From Circinella umbellata (lineage: Eukaryota > Mucoromycota > Mucoromycetes > Mucorales > Lichtheimiaceae), in the NCBI GenBank assembly GCA_025093555.1, contig JAIWNF010000037.1:124001-188000 (forward strand): a DNA stretch of 64,000 nucleotides, given 5' to 3'. A program made the position numbers and the translations under genes. Position 1 is the stretch's first letter, and every line of letters starts with the position of its first letter. This document shows positions 54,836 to 64,000 of this stretch, in pieces. The notes under the pieces are model-generated. The model made no database searches, was not told the origin of the DNA, and was given only the letters and a program-made list of their open reading frames with translations.

Positions 54836-57800
54836 TATTATTATTATTAAACAGCCTAAGCAATAATAATTCGACAAACATTGTCAATAATATTGAAGAA
54901 TATAATGGAATAGCGGTAGAAGTAGAAAAAGAACAGGAAGATGATACAGAAAGTAATTCAGATAATAATGACAATCCTGTACTAGGAATTGATGAGGAAA
55001 GCATGGAATTTGGCAATGAGCAAATGGATCAAGCACTACAAAGATCAACCAATGATTCCAACACAAATAACGATCAAGTCCACTCTCGTGTTCTCAAAGA
55101 TGTCTTTCATTTAATTGATTCTGTAAAGGTTTCATTGAAACATGGACTATCAAAAGAGTTTAAAAGGTGCTTTAGAGACTCTTTGTTTGTTGCCGATAAA
55201 GAAAACTCTAAAAAGATGGAAACTTTCTTAAATTCAAATGGACGAACATGGAAACAAGAAATGGAGAGAAATTCGGATTGGTTGCTTAAACGCATAAAAT
55301 GAGTTGTTCCACCACCCCAAGAATTAATACCAGTTGTTCGAAAGTTGTTTGAAAATTATGGTTCTTTAAAATGTTCAAAGACTGGACATACACTATTCAC
55401 ACGTGCTAATTGGAAACAAGCTGCCAATGTACTTGAAGCCGTTCGCCTTGGGCATGTATCAGATCCTCCAGGTCTCTCTCTATATCTTCATATTGCCACT
55501 GATAAAAATAATTTACCTATTTACAAATGCTTCAGAGGAACGAATTCTGTCGAAGGTGGTATACATCAGAATGTTATTCGTAACTTCACTTCTTTTAACG
55601 CTGGACTTCAATTGAATGATGCAATTCTAGCAGATTATATTTTGCGGCATAACACAAAGGTAATATCATGTTTAACATTTTAAAAGAATATACGTATTAC
55701 GATTATTATTCTCCCTTTTAGTCGACTTGCATTTATTAACCAAACACTAATAAAATAATAATAGGTCGGTACATTAAATCGATATGGCAGAGTACACACT
55801 AGACATTATTGTCCATGGATAACCCATAGTATAAACAAGCTTATAATTGCTGTTGGTCATGAACCACTATACATTTATTCAGACCCACACGATAACGCTA
55901 TTGACTTCAATGAACCTGGTGAAACTTTTGGAATTTGCCCTCTTCCCAATACTTTAGTTGAGTATTTAGAAGTGGATAAATTTGGTATCAGCAACAACCA
56001 ACAAGAAAGTACCGGTAGTATGACAAGTATAAAACATGTTCTGGAGATTAGTGAAACACCATTTATTACAATACTGTAAAAAAAACAATCTCAAAACTCA
56101 GTATGACTATTGAAAAGAAAAACAAGGCACAAAATATGCAGTGACACCCATCCATACAAAACAAGAAGTCTTAGTCTTTTTAAATTATCTGGAAAAAGAT
56201 GTACGGTTTGCAACAGCAAAGGAGCCAGATTGGAGTCTAATGGCGAAATTTTGGTCAGCTGAAGCCAATAAGGAGATGATATATTATAGAGAATTACTAC
56301 GGGCGCCGCAAAAATCTGACTACGGGCGCAGCATAGAGGGGGCATGTTAGGATCGTCATGGCACGCTGCGCCTGTAGTCTGACTTTGATTTTTTGACCCA
56401 ATAAAAACCATCCTCACTTGAACAAGTTGACTTTGCTATTAAATGGAGATCATTTATGATACTGACAACAAATTATGAATAATGATAATACAGGTTTTTT
56501 CCAAATTATTTGCGCTGAACTAAATTAATTTTGCGCTATGAGAAAAGATTATTTTGCATTGTCTGGGGAATAAATTTGCGTTAGTAATTTTGCGCCAATG
56601 ATTTGCACCGAATTTTTTGCACCAAAGTATGTATGTCCAAGCACTTAATATTTTTTATTGCCTCACCATAGAATATATTAAACAATATTTCATTAAAAAT
56701 AATCATAAATGAACTCCATATGAGCTATTTTAGAAATAACAATTAAAATAAAGTTATAAGCACCAAGGAAGTAAATATTTTGACGCAAAAACAGGAACGT
56801 AAAATCATTGGCGCAAAATTACTAACGCAAATTTATTCCCCAGACAATGCAAAATAATCTTTTCTCATAGCGCAAAATTAATTTAGTCCAGCGCAAATAA
56901 TTTGGAAAAAACCTGTATTATCATTATTCATAATTTGTTGTCAGTATCATAAATGATCTCCATTTAATAGCAAAGTCAACTTGTTCAAGTGAGGATGGTT
57001 TTTATTGGGTCAAAAAATCAAAGTCAGACTACAGGCGCAGCGTACCATGACGATCCTAACATGCCCCCTCTATGCTGCGCCCGTAGTCAGATTTTTGCGG
57101 CGCCCGTAGTAATTCTCATATTATAAGACACCAGAACAACTAAAAACGTAAGAAAATATTCGAAAAGATAGAAGTACATATATAAACACTGTCAATATTA
57201 ATTATACAATCTGCGAAAACATGCGTAAAACATTTCAGTCTTGAACTCGAAAGCGAACAGCTGAATCAGCATTATTGTTATCACCATTAAAGGTCCCTCG
57301 AATGGAACAAGCCCTGCAATAATCACAAACTCTAATAATACCAACAATAATTCAAATACAGTACTACCTTTATCTGAACAACAACCTGTACTATAATATA
57401 CTTTAAATAGCGCTGATACCAACGCCAATTCTGATATTAGTTTACCATTACCACCACGAGCACCATTATTGATTGCACCAAGACCTTCCAATAACATACT
57501 TTCTGACAGTCATACCACCAATCACCAACATGAATATACACCACCACAGTCAATATATACTGTATTTAACAATATTCCATTACCATTACCATTTTATACA
57601 AATACAAGCTACATATCATCTAATAACCCAACTGCTCCAACTCCCATCCCACCAACAAATGCAACAAATATAAATCAGCGCCAAATAAGACATTGCTCTC
57701 TTTGTGATCGTAGTGAGTGACCAGGCAAAAATGTACTTGAAAAGTGCATTCATTGTGGAAAAGAAGAATGTAGGGGCTGATACACACCAAAAGAATGTCC

Positions 57801-57890
57801 ACATGGTCCCAATCAATGCAATACTTGCAGAAGAAAAAAATGTCGTGGTCGGTTTTGGCCATCAAAATTCGAAAAAAAAAAATTAAACTG
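51846..57890 (+). pseudogene. Transposase-like protein with inserted DEDDy exonuclease
   Basis: A degenerate mobile-element gene. Exons 51846-52076, 52199-52270 and 52380-about 52890 join in frame. They lead to YYPRVFLWYPRYLV and a zinc-ribbon-like CPYC, recalling uncharacterised eukaryotic proteins with a DUF6729-type domain. A frame break follows before 53003. The RNase H/DDE-like core has candidate acidic residues at 53515 (GDHSL), 53725 (FFTDN) and 55552 (NSVEGGIH). Between the second and third lies a full DnaQ/WRN-like exonuclease: D-x-E at 53968-53976, Asp at 54151, YAALD at 54391-54405. An intron at 55664-55764 is followed by further coding and a Cys-rich tail (RHCSLCDRS, KCIHCGKEECRG, CNTCRRKKCRGR). 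Damage: TAG 54025, TGA 55300, 57718 and 57778, a shift near 53480, disorder at 56080-56140, and an inserted element at 56289-57117. Confidence 0.75.
56289..57117. mobile_element. Foldback element with 316 bp inverted repeats
   Basis: The 829 bp element has arms 56289-56604 and 56802-57117 (paired coordinates sum to 113406). It is flanked by the perfect 8 bp duplication atattata at 56281-56288 and 57118-57125. The ends read gagaattactacgggcgccg. The arms carry a subterminal array of TTTGCGC / TTTGCACC motifs (about seven per arm). There is no coding capacity. It interrupts the transposase-like reading frame: the frame before it (NKEMIYY) continues after it (KTPEQLKT) when one duplication copy is removed. 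The 8 bp duplication fits several superfamilies, such as hAT or P, and the ends do not decide between them. Confidence 0.9.
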
Positions 57891-58322
57891 TCTAAGTAGT
57901 TTACCACAATTTATTATATATATACTCTTTATTTATTTATAATTATCTACACTTTCTCCACACTCTTTCTATTTCTTTTTCATTATACAGATTATATGTT
58001 TTTAATGTGCGTTTAAGGCGCACATAAAAAAAAAATCTCCCATTTATGGCCAGAAAGCCCTGAAGTTGTCGATTTACAAGTTATAATGTTTGGCAGTATT
58101 TTGTTAAAAAAACTTTGTTTATTTTATCATTTGCTTGGTGTGTGAGTGGGTCGCAACAAAGAGGAGAGCTTTGTATGTCCGGGATACTAGAATATTTATT
58201 TAAAAATTATCGCTTCTCAAAATCCCTTCATTCAGTAATTTCGTATCTTAATCAGGCAACGCATATAAAATCAGCAAGGAATTGAAAAAAATTAGACAAC
58301 ATAAATTTACAGAAAAGGATAA
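57891..58322. other. Intergenic region between transposase remnant and minus-strand gene
   Basis: AT-rich sequence with a short GC-ended hairpin (gtgcgtttaaggcgcac, about 58008-58024). It should contain the 3' end of the transposase-type element and the 3' untranslated part of the minus-strand gene. No terminal repeat was defined. Confidence 0.35.
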
Positions 58323-59107
58323 TTACTCATCACGGTCTATCATATGCTTCGTTTGCATTATGATGGTTTGCTTCCAATCAAGCAACAAAGGGATTTTTTT
58401 TACAAATGTTTTTAGCTCCTCGCAAGTCGTTGGGCAGGTGATTGTAAAATATTTTCTTTTTAAGTGCCCTCCGTTTTTCAATAGGTAAATACGTTCAAAA
58501 ATTAAGTCTCCCTCTGCAATACAATAAAAGGAGTAGTTTAGTCAAAACAGATATAATGTAGTATACTGAAAAATACCTACCAAAGAAACGAATGTAGTGC
58601 TGTGGAATGGGGTAATCAATTAATTGGAGAGCTTCGATGTATTTCAATTTATTTATCATCTTGCCGACCATCTTCGTCTCGTCATCTTGCTCTTTCTTAT
58701 CTGTGGTGTTGAACTTTACACCTCCTGAAAATTCGACAAGAACCGGAGTAATTCTTTTGTCTTTTATCGCAAAAGCCACTCCGTCCCATTTTGTTGTGCT
58801 GGTTGTTTGTACCTCCCTTTCGAACCTATTAAAACAAAAATTTGTAACACGTTAGTGCTTTATATCTTGTATGCATATTCATATATACATATGTAACATA
58901 CCAGCCAAGATCGATGATGTCATTATTTGACAAAAAAGATTGTTCAGTGTTAATACCGTTGTCAACGATGCAGCTGTACGTTCCATACAGGCATGTTGTA
59001 ATGGGTTTCGTGGGCTAGTAATTAAGTTGAGGCTAAAAACATCGAATCAAAAATGTTAGTTATGAAATGTACTATATTAAATATATTGCAACATACTTAC
59101 AAATGAG

Positions 59108-59498
59108 GGAGCTAGTTCCCCGAAGAGTTGGTTTTCGCGCTGCTTCCTAACTGCGATGGTCCTGGGTCCGACCCCCACACCAACAACACATATCAGAGTT
59201 TTGATGCCACTTCCTTGGTGGGTTTTCTCTTGGTTGATATTGTCCTCTTTCCGCGCTGTGTCTACTTGATCCCCTATCAAGTTTCTCTATTCTACGTTAC
59301 TACTCTTATGGGTGCCACAAGGGTGTTGATTCGATAAATACTACCAGCAAAAATCTAGCTTAATATCTTTCATTAGTTAATTCATCTTGTATTGTATGCT
59401 TTCTCTTGTAACCTCAATCAAAGTACCGCAGATAGCCGGCCAATTTGCCTATAGGACACAGGCCACTTAGTGCTATAAAAAATAAAAAATGTTTGAAC
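59108..59498 (+). mobile_element. tRNA-derived SINE-like insertion
   Basis: A 391 bp insertion is flanked by a 14 bp direct repeat tacttacaaatgag (59094-59107 and 59499-59512). The head looks like a tRNA: gttggttttcgcgctgcttc, an anticodon-like loop ttcctaa (CCT, as in tRNA-Arg) and a B-box-like gggtccgaccccc. The other end is A-rich (ataaaaaataaaaaatg). A tRNA head, A-rich tail and a target duplication longer than 10 bp are the hallmarks of a LINE-mobilised SINE. It sits at the start of an intron of the minus-strand gene. The open frame at 59128-59337 is incidental. Confidence 0.7.
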
Positions 59499-60282
59499 TA
59501 CTTACAAATGAGTACTAACGACCTCAACAAGAGAGAGATCCGCATGGATAATAGGGTCAAATGTTTCGTCCCCCAAGGTAGATTTTCTGATGATTTTTCT
59601 CAAAAGCGCTGTGCTTGGGGCAGCTTCAGTTATTAGGGAAATTAAATCGCGACAAAAAGGCGATATGTTATGTTTCAGCAACGATGTTTTTGTTTTTATT
59701 TGGGAGTAGACCTTTTCACCTAAGAGATCTTTTAACAATGCTGCTACACCCTTGTCATCGAATAAGAATATTTGAAAACTGCTCGATCTGAAAAGACATA
59801 AAAAAGTTTCAAATAAGTGGAAAATTGTAACATGTCACCTAGCTACATACTTACTCATCGCTAATTCTGTTTGTCGTAGTAATTACTTGCTTAAATACAT
59901 CTTCGCCGTCAGCTACAGTCATATCGTCATCATTATCTCTTGTTACAATGTTATTTTCATTATCAACATCATCATCATTATTATTAAGCGTATTATTACT
60001 ACGCGAAGTATTATCTGGAACTTCTTCATTGTTATCTTCATCTCCTGAATTGTTTTGATCAACATTATCACCCGGATTGACTCCTGTGTTGTCACTATTA
60101 GCCTTTTTGCGACGTACCTACATCAATATAAATAGTTAATACTGTACAATAATTTTACGCGAAACAAACACACAAAAAAAAAGTACATTTTCTGATATAG
60201 CTTCGATTCCTTCACAGGCATCTCATTCAGTCGGAGGGAAGTATCCAATCTTCTTTTGTAAGCTTTTCTAGTCGCTTCCAAG

Positions 60283-62000
60283 TAGGAATCTTAGTACAAT
60301 CCGGGTTTATAAACCGATCCGTTTTTCATACGGATTGGATCGGATTTGGATTGTGTCTCAACGGATTCGGATCGGTTTCGGATCGTAATTCTACAATCCA
60401 GACTGTAAACGGATTGAGAGCTATGGATCCATCGGATTTTTCTGATCCGTCATTATAATTATAGAGTAATGGATCAAAGTTTTAACAATGCTGTGGTAAG
60501 GTATATATATATTCAAATAAAGAAGAGAGTAACTATATTTTACAGAAAATTTAAGTTTTTGTATATTATTATATACTTGAATAGAGCAGTTGAAAAGAAA
60601 AGTAGTAATGGCTTTAATATAGAAGAACTTTTATTTGGTTGTAAACAGAAAAGGTAAACTTTTTTATCACTATAACTTTTTTTTTTCTTTTCTCACTGTA
60701 ACTTCTTTTTCCCATTATAACTTTCTTTTCTCACTGTAACTTCTTTTTTCCCATTATAACTTTTTTTCTACTAGAACTCATTTTCCCACTATAACTTTTT
60801 ATTACTACAATTCTTTTTTTATTATATAACTTATTTATTTCCTATTACAGTAAGTATTCGTTAAACCGGTACTCAATATATGTGAGGGTTTGTACCGGTT
60901 TAGCGAATTACCGGTTTAACGAATTGAAATGCAGCTGGTACTAATATGTAGAATATACTGAAAAAATAACTAAGCTGTACGGATAAGATAAAAGAATGAT
61001 AGCTAATATAATGTATCTATGCTATTATGTGCTAATATTTTGGTGATAAAAATGATATTAGTGTACTGTATTCACCGAATAGTAACAGTTAACCAGAGAC
61101 AGGATTAATAATGAATGTACAACAAAATGTGTTTAAAATATGGACCATGGTTAGCGGTTGAATAAATGAGTAAAAATGAATTGTATCAACAACATAATTA
61201 CATACAGTACTCAATGGTAATAAACAAGTACGTGACAAAGTTGACAAGAAATACATACATACCCAGATAAGAAAGAAGAAAAAGCATCTGTGTGAAGTTG
61301 GTGAAAAAAAGTCACTGTTATCAATAAGGTGTTGAGAAGGTTTCTTTTGACGGCAAGAATGATTTGTGTATTTTCAATTTCTATGGAAACAGAGTAGCCA
61401 ACTGAAAACAAAGCGAAGAACTGAGATGACGTTAAAGGAAGGCCGTGTCAATAATGTTATCAATAAAAAACTGATATTATATTATATAAGATAAAATAAT
61501 ACTATTATAAACCCGGTAAATATTTAAGAAAGCTCACCGGATACCGGTTTAGCGAATCACCGGTATTTTACTAAGTATATAAAAAATATTTAAGAGATAC
61601 TACCGGTTTAGCGAAATACCGGTTTAACGAGCACCGGTTTAGCGAATACTTACTGTATGTTTTTCAAACCAAAATAATAAAGTCATCTAAAAATAATGCA
61701 CCTCTGTTACCAATGTTTTACTGTTCTTAAACGATCTCAAACGACTACCATACACCATCTTGTAAAATACCTTTTCTCATGAAAAAATACTGTGACATCT
61801 ACTATATAGCCTAAATTTTCATCTAATTGATCCTTTTGCATTACGGATTACGGATTCAATCCGGATTTTTACGAAACGGATTCGGATTGCAATTTTCTAA
61901 TCCGTGGACAATCCGGATTTCCGAAAATCTGATCCGTTTCAAAACGGATCGGATTCGAAATGGTGCCAATCCGATCCGGATCGGTTCACTAAGAACCCTA
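60283..62000. mobile_element. hAT-like non-autonomous element, copy 2, with nested insertion
   Basis: The same family as 3928-5004: left end taggaatcttagtacaatcc, right end ttcactaagaaccctacttc (including the first duplication bases), and long stretches of close identity. It is flanked by the perfect 8 bp duplication cttccaag (60275-60282 and 62001-62008). Both ends carry dense CGGAT motifs. The interior has the same actataactttt-type degenerate repeats (60665-60835). The total is 1718 bp, of which 810 bp is a nested element plus its duplication. It has no transposase. It lies within exon 2 of the minus-strand gene. Confidence 0.87.
60848..61655. mobile_element. Nested Tc1/mariner-type miniature element
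   Basis: This 808 bp insertion is present in hAT-like copy 2 and absent at the same site in copy 1 (cctattatgttttt, about 4657). It is flanked by the TA duplication (60846-60847 and 61656-61657), with ends cagtaagtattcg(t/c)taaa. Near each end are several copies of accggttta(g/a)cgaa. TA duplications and CAGT ends are typical of Tc1/mariner. No transposase frame: the 66-codon minus-strand frame at 61211-61411 has no known motif. Confidence 0.88.
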
Positions 62001-62344
62001 CTTCCAAGGTCTCGCGTCTTTCCCAATATTCACAAAATTCTTTTCCGAATGACGATTGGGTATTTTTCCGTGTCTATGATTAAAAAAAATAATCAACACG
62101 GAAACAAAAGTTATGTCATAACTTAAATGCTTACATGAAATTTATTCAATGCAGTGATGGCGCCTCGATTTTTAGGATTTTCCTTGACAATGTTATTTAT
62201 TAAAGCAATATAACAAGTGTTTGTTGTACATCTACTCTCATTACACAACTGTGCAAAAGAGAAATAATCATATGGTGGATCAATCAAATGAGCTGTTTCC
62301 AACCATTCTTTATACAGGTTATTAGTGTTAACTCTTTTAAACAT

Positions 62345-62699
62345 ATTGTCTTGGAAACGAGAAAAAAAATACTTCCAACATCAATGTCTTTTTCTTTTTT
62401 TAAGATTCACAAAAAAAGTGAGTGAATCTATTGACGGCCACTGAAATTATAATATCACAGTGGTTGGAAAATCAGAGACAAGATATAAGAAACAAACAAT
62501 GTGATTCTACGGCACAAAAGATGGAAGAAGAAGGGGGAGGAACAAAAAAGAAAACAAGAAAAATTAAAAAAATTGAAGGAGTGGGTATAATTTTGATGAT
62601 GAACTATGCTAAAAAGGGTGGTTTAATGAATAAAATGTTCTTTTTTATATGTATAAAAAGCATCAAAATAGTTATGGGGGTTGATGTTTCTTCCTGACG
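62345..62699 (-). other. Probable LINE 3' untranslated end
   Basis: Lies between the LINE coding remnant and the start of the minus-strand gene. On the minus strand it ends in an A-rich stretch (complement of tctttttcttttttt near 62384-62401), consistent with a LINE tail. If so, the LINE landed about 40-50 bp upstream of the neighbouring ATG, in its promoter. A purine-rich block lies at 62520-62580. No target-site duplication was established. Confidence 0.35.
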
Positions 62700-64000
62700 G
62701 AAGCGGATGAGAGTTTTGTGGGTAGAATCAATAATGGTTGATGGACCAAAGGGGACAGAAGAAAAAATATACAACCAATGCGCTTTCCAAATGCCTACCA
62801 TCGTACCAGAGATAATTTATAGGGGGATAGTGGAGCGTGAGATAAATCCCAGGTGGAAATCGTAAAAGAGAAAATAGGATCATGAACAATGTCTTGAGTA
62901 ACCGAGGTAAGAACACAATCTTGAAGAACTTGCTGACAAATAATCCATTCGGTATCACACGAGAATACAAAGTGAGAGGCAGAGTCATTTTCAAGATCGC
63001 CAAGAGCACAAAGAGCGTTGTCAAAACGGGTAGGTAAAATATGATGAAGAGTAGAGCGACAAGATAGTTTTCAATGTAATGAGCGCCACCAAATTGACCT
63101 AGCAAGAGGCAAAATACGAGCTTTCCAAAAAAACTGCTACTTGGATGGAGTACGAGTAAGATAACTGTTGTTGGTAGTAATAGTGTTGATAGCTGATTGT
63201 TGACGAGCGAGACGATACGTTCTTGTACTGCACAGATGTAAAGGTATGTGATCAATGTTGAGTCGATTATAAAAAGGCTGAACATCAACTCGTCCAATAT
63301 AAAAGTCAGCAGAGTCAAGAACAGGAGCATCAGGTAAAAGAGCTCGAGCTAGAAAATCTGCTATTAATACGTCACCAGAGTCCAAAGCACAGAAAAGATG
63401 AAGTATACTATTTTGATCAATGGTAAGTTCAACCCGAGTGCGACGACGAAGACGATTAATAGTGCTGTCAAACAAGTAAGCATCAGATACAATCAAGCTG
63501 GAGAGTTGTTTTTTAGGAATAAAATTGTATTGTTCGGAAGCTTGAATGACAAAGGACAATGAAAGAGAAAGACAGGTAGCCATAAATGGATCATAAAGCA
63601 ATGGTTGTAAAGGATGTTCGTCAATAGTGGTAAATAAAGTAGATAAAGTATTCATAGAACAAAGAGTAGAAGATTGTAAAGAGAGAAAAAGAATGGGTAA
63701 AAAGGGATCAGTACAATTTGAATTGGAAGTTATAAAGTAAGACAAAAAACAAGAGAGAAAAGATGAAGAAGAAGAATGTGTAAAAAAAGAAGATAGCCAT
63801 CGAATCTGCATTGCTTGTTGTTGTAAGCGTGGATCCAAAATACTTAAACCACCTATAAATTCGGGTAATGTGAGTATATCATATATATTAGGAGGAAACA
63901 TTTTATGCATAAGAAATTTAGTTAGTATACTTTGAATTTTTTGATGATAGTTTTAGGGATAGGGGTAACACATAAGACATGCCAGAGTTTTGACAAAACT
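62700..64000 (-). mobile_element. Non-LTR retrotransposon (LINE) ORF2 C-terminal part, partial
   Basis: The minus-strand frame from beyond the window edge contains the segment that follows the reverse transcriptase domain in LINE ORF2 proteins (EFIGGLSILDPRLQQQAMQI, then RWL). It continues to a zinc-knuckle-like region (FWKARILPLARSIWWRSLH, CALGDL, ASHFVFSCDTEW). In-frame stops at 63137-63139 (TAG) and 63071-63073 (TGA, where Trp is expected) show that the copy is dead. The catalytic RT motifs lie outside the window. The opposite-frame translations at 62728-63330 are shadows. Confidence 0.75.

Larger units (their letters stand above)
58323..62344 (-). pseudogene. Lineage-type gene disrupted by hAT-like element and SINE
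   Basis: Function not recognised; the parts resemble uncharacterised proteins I associate with Mucorales. The start is ATG 62344 and exon 1 is 62135-62344 (a module with CNESRCTTNTCYIAL). Exon 2 begins 62073 and is split by a transposon: removing it with one duplication copy gives continuous WERRETLEATRKAYKRRLD. An acidic Asn-rich linker exon (59855-60117) and 59506-59787 follow. The C-terminal part joins in frame: 58902-59014, 58581-58825 and 58323-58513, stop 58323-58325. This core has WDGVAFAIKDKRITPVLVEF followed by SGG, a pattern that could be the D...E-x-(K/G) hairpin of a PD-(D/E)XK-type nuclease (inference only). The joints between exons 2 and 3, and between 59506 and 59014, do not agree in phase. 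Confidence 0.6.

Noticed and set aside
54789..55016. Asp-rich minus-strand frame
   Set aside because: It is antisense to the (TCA)n poly-Ser linker of the transposase-like gene.
51684..58060. cagggc at 51684 and gccctg at about 58055 as terminal repeats of the transposase element
   Set aside because: Only six to eight bases match and no target-site duplication flanks them.
59128..59337. 69-codon plus-strand frame
   Set aside because: It lies wholly inside the SINE-like insertion and has no domain.
62728..63330. 200-codon minus-strand frame
   Set aside because: It is a frame-shifted shadow of the LINE coding sequence; the frame with the zinc-knuckle-like motif is the real one despite its stops.

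Overview
The window reads as nuclear DNA of a filamentous fungus, most likely a member of Mucoromycota (Mucorales-like). It is very AT-rich, and the genes carry many short GT-AG introns. The conserved genes are fungal: a PMT2-type O-mannosyltransferase, PEX6, the dynactin actin-related protein ARP10 and ribosomal protein RPS0. Several broken genes resemble protein families I associate with Mucorales. I cannot name the species. No CRISPR array, operon or convincing tRNA gene was seen.

The layout falls into a gene island with repeat-rich flanks. The island (about 14.4-42.9 kb) holds six apparently intact genes whose exons I could join in frame: RPS0 (-), PMT2 (+), a HAUS6-like augmin subunit (-), a membrane-anchored amidohydrolase resembling the proteins called CE9 in fungi (+), PEX6 (-) and ARP10 (-). 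PMT2/HAUS6 and amidohydrolase/PEX6 are convergent pairs. ARP10 and PEX6 are in tandem on the minus strand. A 7.3 kb gap (24.5-31.8 kb) holds only decayed gene pieces.

Left flank (1-14.4 kb): one long minus-strand lineage-type gene (3.5-9.1 kb) is broken by a hAT-like element with an 8 bp target-site duplication inside an exon. It is also split by a 1.2 kb AT-rich palindrome that has a 9 bp minisatellite in one arm only. A second copy of the same hAT-like family sits in another lineage-type gene at 58.3-62.3 kb, again inside an exon and again with an 8 bp duplication. That copy carries a nested TA-flanked (Tc1/mariner-type) element.

Right flank (43-64 kb): an LRR-type gene remnant, a giant inverted repeat with 1305 bp arms, a lone EXD2/WRN-like exonuclease exon, and a 170 bp tandem duplication. 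These are followed by a degenerate transposase-like gene (51.8-57.9 kb). Its RNase H/DDE-like core appears to be split by a complete DEDDy 3'-5' exonuclease domain, and a foldback element with a perfect 8 bp duplication is inserted near its 3' end. Next come the broken lineage-type gene, with a tRNA-like SINE inserted across one of its splice donors, and the 3' end of a LINE that runs off the window.

The exonuclease-bearing transposase is the best candidate for a poorly described system. The layered insertions with clean target-site duplications are the best-supported structural observations.
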